This document shows, one piece after another, positions 1 to 5,658 of a DNA stretch of 5,658 nt. The translations under genes and the position numbers were made by a program. Source of the stretch: Parachlamydiales bacterium (lineage in GTDB: Bacteria; Chlamydiota; Chlamydiia; Chlamydiales; Rhabdochlamydiaceae); assembly GCA_020050965.1 (NCBI GenBank), contig JAGVJV010000022.1, positions 1-5,658 of the forward strand, written 5' to 3'. Position 1 is the stretch's first letter; every line of letters starts with the position of its first letter. Below the pieces are notes generated by a model that ran no database searches, had not been told where the DNA came from, and worked only from the letters and a program-made list of their open reading frames with translations.

Positions 1-601
1 AGCCTTTCAGCTCTGCTTCGACTTGATGGAGAGTCTCATCGACGAAGGCCAGGTGGTTTTTGAGCTCTTCAGCGGTCCTGTCGAAGTGCATTTCGATCAT
101 GTTGGGGTAGGTTTGGGGGCGGTCGTGGATTCCGATGAAATAGTCGAGGTCGTAATCGGTGCCAATGTAGATGAGGGCCGGGGCAATCTCATGTTTGGCG
201 GAGGATTTGACGCAGTAGAATTGGATCTTTTTGCCTGTTTTCTCTTGGATATAGGCGATATCTTCGAAAGAGAATTGCCCAAAGGGGGCGATGCGGGCGA
301 TTTCGGCCTCTAAGAACCGTTTCTCTTCACTCAATTTTTCCACTTCGTGGGTGAGGCCCAGGACTTGGCTTACCAGCTCTTCAGCAAAGGCAAAATTTCC
401 GCCGCCACGATAGGGTTCTTTGACCGGCTGCTTGCGGAGGATTTTGATCGCATCGATGAATTTTTTAATCGTTTCGGGAAGCTCTTTCGATTTCTTTGCT
501 GTGATGAATTCGATAAAGCCTTGTTCTTGGGCCCGAATGAAAAAATCGGCCAGATCTTCTTTGGCACCGACGAAGAGGTATTTTTTCAGATCAATGATCA
601 T
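1..601 (-). CDS. atpI: V-type ATP synthase subunit I, N-terminal part (3' end beyond window edge)
   Basis: Subunit I (a in eukaryotes) anchors the peripheral stalk and forms the ion channel against the proteolipid ring. Only the first 200 residues are present; the frame leaves the window open at base 1. Family subunits are usually around 600-700 residues with the membrane helices in the C-terminal half, so the part seen is cytoplasmic, and no membrane segment is found in it. The start [20 protein letters not shown] resembles chlamydial AtpI, which begins with a similar V-D-x-x-KYL-x-x-G pattern. Residues about 70-105 form a Glu/Lys-rich helix (EELVSQVLGLTHEVEKLSEE) followed by APFGQFSFEDI, the usual layout of the N-terminal helical arm that grips the stalk, and another such helix begins near residue 175. 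The ATG at 601 overlaps atpD by 11 bases and has GAGAAG 4 bases upstream. Ion specificity cannot be judged from this part. Confidence 0.92.
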   Translation of the reverse strand, partial: MIIDLKKYLFVGAKEDLADFFIRAQEQGFIEFITAKKSKELPETIKKFIDAIKILRKQPVKEPYRGGGNFAFAEELVSQVLGLTHEVEKLSEEKRFLEAEIARIAPFGQFSFEDIAYIQEKTGKKIQFYCVKSSAKHEIAPALIYIGTDYDLDYFIGIHDRPQTYPNMIEMHFDRTAEELKNHLAFVDETLHQVEAELKG

Positions 602-1202
602 GTTTCTTCTCGAGTATTTTCCGTTTCGATACTTTAGCTTGTGCCACGGCGGCAAGCTGGAGGTCGCCTAGGAAGATTTTTACTTTTTTGATGTTCTCTT
701 TGGTGCGGGGGATCATGATTTTTTCGAAGAGGTTGACCCGGATCGATACTTCCCGCAGCTCTTTTTCAAGCAGTTTTTTTTGTTCGTGCAGGATTGAAAT
801 TCTCTCCCGTGTTTCGATCAGGTCTTGCCCTCCTTGAATCCCGCTTTCAAGCCAGTAGGGGGTGTCGAATAGAAAATAAGAGGGCTCGGCAAAGACGATC
901 TTTTCGAAAATCGGGATTTCGATCCCCGCGATGTTTTCAAACCGTTTATTGACGGAGACGATCTTGAGCGCTTCAAATAGGCTTTCCGCATCGCTATCGG
1001 TGAGGAGTTGCTGATAGCCATACATCCTCTCTTCGAATGTGTTCATCTCAATCTGCAGCTTTTCCAGCTCGAAGGCAACTTGGTTAATCTCAAGCTGAAT
1101 CATCGCTTTCTTAAGTTGCAATGTAGGCAGGTACTTTTCAAGCTGGGTGAGCTTGATCTGCTGGGCGCGCAATTCAGTTTTTGTATACTTGATATTAGAC
1201 AT
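591..1202 (-). CDS. atpD: V-type ATP synthase subunit D (central rotor shaft)
   Basis: Subunit D is the rotating shaft that penetrates the A3B3 head, the functional counterpart of F-ATPase gamma. The 203 residues fit the family size. Two long helical segments, residues about 6-65 and about 125-195, are rich in Leu, Glu and Lys and should pair as the antiparallel coiled coil. The middle (about 80-120) is the short head containing [14 protein letters not shown]. The most conserved family segment, [20 protein letters not shown] (155-174) followed by KIFLGD, is intact. The tail is basic ([11 protein letters not shown]), as expected for the helix end reaching into the head. The start ATG at 1202 lies 8 bases inside the end of atpB and has no good Shine-Dalgarno, so re-initiation by ribosomes finishing atpB is likely. 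The stop lies 11 bases inside atpI. No subunit F gene, the usual partner of D, is adjacent. Confidence 0.96.
   Translation of the reverse strand: MSNIKYTKTELRAQQIKLTQLEKYLPTLQLKKAMIQLEINQVAFELEKLQIEMNTFEERMYGYQQLLTDSDAESLFEALKIVSVNKRFENIAGIEIPIFEKIVFAEPSYFLFDTPYWLESGIQGGQDLIETRERISILHEQKKLLEKELREVSIRVNLFEKIMIPRTKENIKKVKIFLGDLQLAAVAQAKVSKRKILEKKHDH
606..611 (-). promoter_or_regulatory. Possible ribosome binding site for atpI
   Basis: The minus strand reads GAGAAG 4 bases before the ATG at 601, inside the end of atpD. It is a purine-rich, imperfect Shine-Dalgarno match at short spacing and supports the chosen atpI start. Confidence 0.35.
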
Positions 1203-2499
1203 TCGCCGGCCAATATTTTTCTAATAGGGACTCTTTAATCCCCACTTCATGCTTCTCAAAACACTCGCTCAAGGTCTTCCATCCCAAATCGAGCGCCTCT
1301 TGCAAGGTGTAGTTCACTTCGAGGTTCATCATCCGATCTTCAAAGAGGATCGAAAAGTTGAGCAGTTTTTCATCCCACCTGGAGAGTTTAAAGCCCATGC
1401 TCTGCCGCTCGCGTGCTTTTTTGGAGTCGGCGTAGAGGCGGATTTGCGCGTTGGCCAGGTCGCCATGGTCTTCGCGAGTCACTTTTCCAATCACCTGTTG
1501 TTTAAGGCGCGACAGGGAACCGAATGGGTCGATCCGTCCGCCGTGCAGATAGAATTGCCCTTCCGTGATGTAACCGGTATTGTCGGGGATCGGGTGGGTG
1601 ACGTCGCCGCCAGGCATCGTGGTGACAGAAAGGATCGTGATCGAACCGCTTCCGTCAATGTCGACCGCTTTCTCGTAGCGCGCCGCCAAGTCGGAATAGA
1701 GCGATCCTGGATAGCCCCGGTTAGACGGGATCTGATCCATGGTGATCATGATTTCTTTGATCGCATCGGCAAAGGCGGTCATGTCGGTCAGTAGGACCAG
1801 CACGTTTTTCCCTTGTGTCGCAAATTTCTCAGCTACGGCGAGTGCCATATCGGGGACCAGCAAGCACTCGACGGCAGGATCGGTAGCCTTGTGAATGAAC
1901 ATCACCGTCTTTTCTAGGGAACCGGCGCTGTCTGCATTATCGATAAAGGCTTGGTAGTCGTCGAAACGGAGGCCCATGCCGCCGATGACGACAATATCCG
2001 CATCGGTCTGGTTGGCTATGCGCATCAGGAGGGCATTATAGGGCTCTCCGGCGATCGAAAAGATTGGGATTTTCTGGGAGCGGACGAGGCAGTTGAAGAC
2101 GTCGATCATCGGAATATTGGTTCGGACCATCTCATGCGGGATGATGCGGCGAACAGGATTGAAAGAGGGTGAGCCGATTTCAATCTGGTCTCCCCGGATC
2201 TCTGGACCGTTATCGATCGGGTCGCCAGAGCCATTAAAGCGGCGTCCTAACATCGATTCCGAAGCGGCCACCTGCATCTGCTTGCCCAAGAAGGTGACCT
2301 GGTCGTTGGTGAAAATGCCGCGCGTATTCTCAAAGCACTGCAAAGTGACCAGTTCTCCATCGATGCTTAGAACGGAACCATAGGTGACATCCCCATTCCG
2401 TTTTTGGATGCGGGCCATTTCTCCTAGGCTCACATCTTTAGCAATCACAGAGAGGAGGTTACCTCTCATGTCGACAATGCGATCGTAGGTCTTTTTCAT
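1195..2499 (-). CDS. atpB: V-type ATP synthase subunit B (non-catalytic)
   Basis: Subunit B alternates with A in the V1 head and contributes residues to the catalytic interfaces; its own site is regulatory or structural. The 434 residues match the length of chlamydial and spirochaetal B subunits, which are shorter than Thermus B. Residues 1-75 are the beta barrel. The position of the P-loop reads [13 protein letters not shown] (146-158), lacking the GxxxxGKT needed for catalysis, as expected for B. Further family blocks are [16 protein letters not shown] (235-250), [17 protein letters not shown] (262-278), [20 protein letters not shown] (293-312) and FGSLSRLKQ (326-334), where Arg331 lies in the conserved SLSRL block thought to approach the nucleotide of the adjacent A subunit. 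The start overlaps the atpA stop by 4 bases with AGGCGG 10 bases upstream. The end overlaps the atpD start by 8 bases. Confidence 0.98.
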   Translation of the reverse strand: MKKTYDRIVDMRGNLLSVIAKDVSLGEMARIQKRNGDVTYGSVLSIDGELVTLQCFENTRGIFTNDQVTFLGKQMQVAASESMLGRRFNGSGDPIDNGPEIRGDQIEIGSPSFNPVRRIIPHEMVRTNIPMIDVFNCLVRSQKIPIFSIAGEPYNALLMRIANQTDADIVVIGGMGLRFDDYQAFIDNADSAGSLEKTVMFIHKATDPAVECLLVPDMALAVAEKFATQGKNVLVLLTDMTAFADAIKEIMITMDQIPSNRGYPGSLYSDLAARYEKAVDIDGSGSITILSVTTMPGGDVTHPIPDNTGYITEGQFYLHGGRIDPFGSLSRLKQQVIGKVTREDHGDLANAQIRLYADSKKARERQSMGFKLSRWDEKLLNFSILFEDRMMNLEVNYTLQEALDLGWKTLSECFEKHEVGIKESLLEKYWPANV

Positions 2500-4265
2500 C
2501 TTACTAGAGCCGCCTGTTTTTCAATTTTTTGTTCAATTTTTGCATAAGCCCGATGGTAGTGTTCGCTTTCAAAGGGCATGAAGTTCATATTTTTAATGTC
2601 GTTCTGCAGCTCCAAGAAATAGGTTCTAGCGCTGTCATGATCGTCGAACGTAAATTCGGTCTCAAAGACCGTGCCGATGATCTTAAAGAGGGCAATCTGA
2701 CGTTCCAGTGGACAATAGGCATCCTCTTTGTCGAACGCGTTCTGCTGCAGATAGGCAAAGTCATAGAGCTCACCCTTCAGATAGACGACCATATCGGTAA
2801 TAGAGGTTCCCTCTTCGCCGACTACCTCCATCCGTTTGCCGATGTCGTCTCCCAGATGAAGAATCTTGTGTCCTAGATGAACGAGTTTTTCCCACCCCTT
2901 AAGTCGATGGTCTAGCTCTATTCCTACTTTGTGCACATACTTGCTCCAGGAGATAAGCGGATCGATCGCCGGATATCGGCGCGCATCGGACCTAGCTCGC
3001 GAGAGGCCTAAAAATGCCCCGACAACAGCGAGAGTCGATTGCGTCACAGGTTCTTCGAAGTTTCCTCCGGCGGGCGATACTGTCCCACCGATCGTGAGCG
3101 ATCCATGCTTGCCATTGTAGAGCTCGAGCATCCCCGATCTCTCATAGAATGCAGCAATACGGGACGAGAGATAGGCTGGGAAGGCCTCTTCACCAGGGAT
3201 CTCTTCCAGACGACCTGACATTTCGCGCATCGCCTGCGCCCAGCGTGAAGTCGAATCGGCGAGCAGAAGAATGTCGAGACCCATCTGCCTATAGTATTCG
3301 GCAATCGTCGCCCCCATGTAGATCGACGCTTCGCGCGAAGAGACCGGCATGGAAGACGTATTGCAGATGATGACAGTGCGGCTCATCAGCGGATCGTGCG
3401 TATGTGAATCGGTCAAATGAGGGAAAGTGCGCAGCACCTCAACCACTTCTCCAGCCCGCTCTCCACAGGCCACGACGATCACGATATCGACCGAAGAATA
3501 CTTGGAAAGGTGGTGTTGCAAGACCGTTTTTCCAGCGCCAAAGGGTCCAGGAGCACAGAATGTGCCCCCTTTCATCAGCGGAAATTGCGTGTCGATGATC
3601 CGGCTGCCTGTGTCCATCATTTCCTTTACAGGGACTTTCACCCCGGCTGAGAGGGCCGCTTTTACAGGCCATTTCTGAACCATCGTAAATTCATGCTCTC
3701 TCCCCTGCTCGTCGACAGCTTTTGCTACCACTGTATCGATAGTGTATGAGCCTGGTTTAATCACCCAGGTAACCCGGTATTTTCCTTTAAGAGAGAAGGG
3801 AACCATGATGTAGTGGTGGAAGCGCCCTTCCATCGTATAGCCGAGGTATTCTCCTCGAGACATCATTTCGCCCACTTTCGCCATCGGGTTGAAATCCCAA
3901 TGACGGATATAATCGAGAGCTGGCAGATAGGTGCCTCGCGTCAAAAACAGACCGGTGGCTTTGGCCACATTCTCGAGAGGATTTTGCAGCCCGTCAAAAA
4001 TCGAAGTGAGCAAACCTGGTCCCAGTTCCGCTTCAAGCAGCAAAGTAGAAAATTCCACATGGGTCCCCAATTTGACTCCGCGTGTATCCTCATACACCTG
4101 CACTTTCGCTTCATGGCCTACGATCTCGATCACCTCGGCTTTTAAGCTGGTGCCCTCCAATTGGATCATCGCCACTTCACCCTGACGGATATTCCCCTCA
4201 AAAGCGACATGGAGCAGATTGCCAAACGCCCGGACCACTTTTCCTGTTGCAAGTAGTTTTGTCAT
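2496..4265 (-). CDS. atpA: V-type ATP synthase catalytic subunit A
   Basis: Subunit A binds and turns over ATP at the catalytic A/B interfaces of the V1 head. The 589 residues are full length for the family. Residues 1-70 form the N-terminal beta barrel, about 115-190 the A-specific bulge domain, about 200-430 the nucleotide-binding domain and the rest the helical C-terminal domain. Visible motifs are the P-loop GPFGAGKT (240-247, Lys246 and Thr247 contacting phosphates), GER with the presumed catalytic Glu269, Walker [16 protein letters not shown] (330-344, Asp337), [16 protein letters not shown] (351-366) and [16 protein letters not shown] (397-412). The P-loop has Ala where eukaryotic A subunits carry a redox-sensitive Cys. 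Overall the sequence is closest to recalled Chlamydia AtpA, next to Borrelia. ATG 4265 is chosen because it gives the usual [20 protein letters not shown] start and has GGGA 6 bases upstream. The stop overlaps the atpB start (ATGA). Confidence 0.98.
   Translation of the reverse strand: MTKLLATGKVVRAFGNLLHVAFEGNIRQGEVAMIQLEGTSLKAEVIEIVGHEAKVQVYEDTRGVKLGTHVEFSTLLLEAELGPGLLTSIFDGLQNPLENVAKATGLFLTRGTYLPALDYIRHWDFNPMAKVGEMMSRGEYLGYTMEGRFHHYIMVPFSLKGKYRVTWVIKPGSYTIDTVVAKAVDEQGREHEFTMVQKWPVKAALSAGVKVPVKEMMDTGSRIIDTQFPLMKGGTFCAPGPFGAGKTVLQHHLSKYSSVDIVIVVACGERAGEVVEVLRTFPHLTDSHTHDPLMSRTVIICNTSSMPVSSREASIYMGATIAEYYRQMGLDILLLADSTSRWAQAMREMSGRLEEIPGEEAFPAYLSSRIAAFYERSGMLELYNGKHGSLTIGGTVSPAGGNFEEPVTQSTLAVVGAFLGLSRARSDARRYPAIDPLISWSKYVHKVGIELDHRLKGWEKLVHLGHKILHLGDDIGKRMEVVGEEGTSITDMVVYLKGELYDFAYLQQNAFDKEDAYCPLERQIALFKIIGTVFETEFTFDDHDSARTYFLELQNDIKNMNFMPFESEHYHRAYAKIEQKIEKQAALVR
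2510..2515 (-). promoter_or_regulatory. Probable ribosome binding site for atpB
   Basis: The minus strand reads AGGCGG here, one mismatch from AGGAGG, 10 bases before the atpB ATG at 2499 and inside the last codons of atpA. Together with the ATGA stop/start overlap it would allow both re-initiation and some independent initiation on atpB, fitting the equal A and B stoichiometry of the head. The functional reading is an inference. Confidence 0.45.
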
Positions 4266-4268
4266 GCA

Positions 4269-5042
4269 TTATCCCGTTTTATACTTATCTACGATGTCCT
4301 TACCCCGCGCACTATCAAGCTGGTTGTAGCGCTCGACGAGCAGAAGTCTTGCCACATAGCCCAAAATCCAGGCTAAAGAAAAGAGGGGGTAGCCGGACAT
4401 CTCTTCTATTTTATCTAATTCGTATTCGATCACAGCCTTGTGCTGCTCCAATGGATCTTCACCGGCAGCAATCAGCTTAGTCTTCAAATCTTGGTATTCA
4501 ATCGGCGGATCATAAGTCTCCATGTCCCGCTGTGCCAAAATATGGGCCACGATGGGATCGGTGAAGTCTTCAAATTGGAATTCCTTGAGCACGTCCCGTT
4601 TCAATCTCTTTGCTCGAAAAGCAGCCAGCACCAGACGCACTTCTCGCTGAAACTTGAGCAGCTCTCTTAAAAACCCCTTCTGGCGAGCGATCTCCTCAGT
4701 GTAGTAGCGTGAGAGCAGACCAAAAAAGTGACGCACCTTTTCAGAGACTTCTTCAAACTGATCCAAAAACTCAAAGACATACTGGGGCAAATCGGCCTGG
4801 GCCAGCAGGGCATCGTCGAGCTCTTTTTCATTTAAGTTCCCTCGAGGATCGAGGGGCTGATTCGCATAGTGGGCTCGGATATTATAGAGATCTATCGCCA
4901 ATCGGAGCACCTCCACTTGCCTTAAGTCTTTCTTGCTCAAATTGAGCTGAAGACGGTGCATCACCTCTTCAAAAGTGATTTCAGGCGCTTGTCCGAGCAC
5001 AAGCGGAGGCAGAGAAGGGGCAACGAAATAGTAGTTCTTCAT
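4269..5042 (-). CDS. DUF2764 family protein of V-ATPase operon, probable subunit C equivalent
   Basis: This is a 257-residue soluble protein with no signal peptide; it corresponds to Chlamydia CT309 and to the gene between atpE and atpA in Borrelia. Family-like features are an N-terminal YYFVAPSLPPL (residues 4-14), LDPRGNL (64-70), a strongly basic helix FLRELLKFQREVRLVLAAFR (124-143) and a C-terminal hydrophobic helix FSLAWILGYVARLLLVERY (221-239) followed by D-x-x-RGKDIVDKY. Most of the chain looks helical. The C-terminal helix is flanked by charges and is more likely buried in a fold than membrane-spanning. The ATG at 5042 lies 3 bases after the atpE stop, without a clear Shine-Dalgarno, so translation is probably coupled to atpE. 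The role as the C/d-type socket between shaft and proteolipid ring is inferred from operon position, helical character and the lack of a recognisable subunit C gene; I see no direct motif match to classical subunit C. Family membership is confident, function moderate. Confidence 0.88.
   Translation of the reverse strand: MKNYYFVAPSLPPLVLGQAPEITFEEVMHRLQLNLSKKDLRQVEVLRLAIDLYNIRAHYANQPLDPRGNLNEKELDDALLAQADLPQYVFEFLDQFEEVSEKVRHFFGLLSRYYTEEIARQKGFLRELLKFQREVRLVLAAFRAKRLKRDVLKEFQFEDFTDPIVAHILAQRDMETYDPPIEYQDLKTKLIAAGEDPLEQHKAVIEYELDKIEEMSGYPLFSLAWILGYVARLLLVERYNQLDSARGKDIVDKYKTG
4272..4275 (-). promoter_or_regulatory. Weak ribosome binding site for atpA
   Basis: Read on the minus strand this is GGGA, 6 bases before the ATG at 4265 and overlapping the last codons of the upstream gene. 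It supports the ATG at 4265 over the ATG at 4269, which overlaps the preceding TAA stop but is in another frame. The match to the Shine-Dalgarno consensus is short, so this is only suggestive. Confidence 0.4.
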
Positions 5043-5045
5043 CTA

Positions 5046-5658
5046 TTAGCTAAAAAAGTATTGATGAAAATCTTTACGCACATACTGGGTCATCAATTCC
5101 AGTAGAGCGGCATCGGAGAGGTCGATCGTGATATGTTCTTTATGCAACTTCACTTCGACTCCCCCTTTCTTGGGCCCCAATAAAACGCTCTTTTCTTTCA
5201 ATTTTTCCAAGAGGTCTTTGCCAAGCAGAGTATTCACTTCCTGCGGATTGACAGCAGAAGGGATCACAGCAGAGAGATCTGTCTCAAGCCCCTCCTCTTC
5301 GACCGCCTTAACAATCGCTTTAATCATGTCGCTAATGACCTTAGGGTTGCTGCTGGCTTTAGCGACCATCTCTCCTAAGTTGTGATGCAACAAACGCTCC
5401 TCAATCTCTTGCCGAAGCCACTCGACTGACTGGCGGGCACCCTGATTGAGCGCAGTTTTAAATACTGAATACTTTTTATCGATATCCTTTTCAGCCTCAG
5501 TGACCATCCTAGCTGCCTTACGCTTAGCCTCTTCGATGATTTGCTCGGCGTTTTCCTGAGCTGTCTGGAGAATATGTTTAGCCTCAGCGATGGCCGGTTC
5601 GATCGTCTCCTTGCGGAGGACCTCGCAGATCTTTTTGACTTTATCCTTACCTGTCTCG
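5046..5658 (-). CDS. atpE: V-type ATP synthase subunit E (5' end beyond window edge)
   Basis: Subunit E is a peripheral-stalk protein of the cytoplasmic V1 part; it holds the A3B3 head against rotation. The open frame runs to the right edge without a start, and 203 codons plus TAA are visible. The first visible residues (ETGKDKVKKICEVLRKETI) align with about residue 6 onward of recalled Chlamydia AtpE, so only a handful of codons should be missing; the first internal Met (ATG at 5507) is not the start. Visible residues 1-70 are an Ala/Glu/Lys-rich helix (IAEAKHILQTAQENAEQII) typical of the E-subunit coiled coil. The remainder is the globular C-terminal domain that contacts the head, ending LSDAALLELMTQYVRKDF, which closely resembles the chlamydial C terminus. 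The next gene starts 3 bases after the stop. No separate G/H partner gene is seen in the window. The family assignment is strong; only the exact N terminus is unknown. Confidence 0.93.
   Translation of the reverse strand, partial: ETGKDKVKKICEVLRKETIEPAIAEAKHILQTAQENAEQIIEEAKRKAARMVTEAEKDIDKKYSVFKTALNQGARQSVEWLRQEIEERLLHHNLGEMVAKASSNPKVISDMIKAIVKAVEEEGLETDLSAVIPSAVNPQEVNTLLGKDLLEKLKEKSVLLGPKKGGVEVKLHKEHITIDLSDAALLELMTQYVRKDFHQYFFS

Noticed and set aside
1249..1794. 181-codon open frame on the plus strand
   Set aside because: It lies entirely antisense to atpB, whose protein is strongly conserved, and its translation shows no family I recognise. It is a shadow of codon usage in the real gene.
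2529..2876. 115-codon open frame on the plus strand
   Set aside because: It is antisense to the conserved C-terminal domain of atpA and has no independent support.
3044..3304. Minus-strand open frame within atpA in another frame, and a similar one at 3439-3672
   Set aside because: Both overlap the atpA nucleotide-binding domain out of frame; the atpA frame carries all the conserved motifs.
4267..4269. ATG overlapping the TAA stop of the DUF2764 gene (TAATG) as a start for atpA
   Set aside because: It is not in the atpA frame; the atpA start is the ATG at 4265, 4 bases further on.
4323..4379. Hydrophobic C-terminal helix of the DUF2764 protein as a membrane anchor
   Set aside because: The segment is interrupted by Arg and followed by charged residues, and the family is expected to be soluble; a buried helix is likelier.
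4082..4480. 132-codon open frame on the plus strand across the atpA/DUF2764 junction
   Set aside because: It is antisense to two well-supported genes, is low-complexity in places and has no recognisable motif.
5046..5507. ATG at 5507 as the start of atpE, giving a 153-residue protein
   Set aside because: The same frame continues upstream to the window edge with a clear AtpE-like coiled coil matching chlamydial homologues, so this Met is internal.
1..5658. Defence system, mobile element, CRISPR array, RNA gene or other accessory system
   Set aside because: The whole window is accounted for by six contiguous housekeeping ATPase genes with almost no intergenic sequence; no repeats or foreign genes were seen.

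Overview
The window is one continuous, minus-strand stretch of a bacterial V-type (A/V-type) ATPase operon. Read in the direction of transcription (high to low coordinates) it holds atpE (V1 subunit E, its first few codons beyond the right edge), a 257-residue protein of the DUF2764 family, atpA (catalytic subunit A), atpB (non-catalytic subunit B), atpD (central stalk subunit D) and atpI (membrane subunit I/a, N-terminal third only, cut by the left edge). The next gene expected beyond the left edge, after the rest of atpI, is atpK, encoding the proteolipid ring.

The gene order E - DUF2764 - A - B - D - I is the one known from Chlamydia and from spirochaetes such as Borrelia. Recalled protein sequences favour Chlamydiae. 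In subunit A the HHLSKY segment after the P-loop and the [16 protein letters not shown] block near the C terminus resemble Chlamydia AtpA more than Borrelia AtpA, and AtpE also aligns with the chlamydial protein. Base composition, judged by eye, is about half G+C, which is higher than in Chlamydia or Parachlamydia. That suggests an environmental member of the Chlamydiales rather than the animal pathogens. This assignment is an inference from memory of homologues, not a search.

The layout is extremely compact. The only non-coding bases between genes are two 3-base gaps (atpE/DUF2764 and DUF2764/atpA). The remaining junctions overlap by 4, 8 and 11 bases. No promoter, terminator, RNA gene, repeat, mobile element or CRISPR array is visible, and no stretch is long enough to need separate description as intergenic.

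In the complex, A and B form the A3B3 head that binds and hydrolyses or makes ATP. D is the rotating shaft inside the head. E belongs to the peripheral stalk that holds the head still. AtpI anchors that stalk in the membrane and, with the AtpK ring, forms the ion path. The DUF2764 protein occupies the operon slot where other A/V-ATPase operons carry subunit C, the socket joining the shaft to the ring, and may do that job. I see no novel system here. The points worth a second look are the DUF2764 protein, the reduced subunit set (no recognisable C, F or G/H gene), and the lineage-specific changes in the subunit A nucleotide-binding domain.
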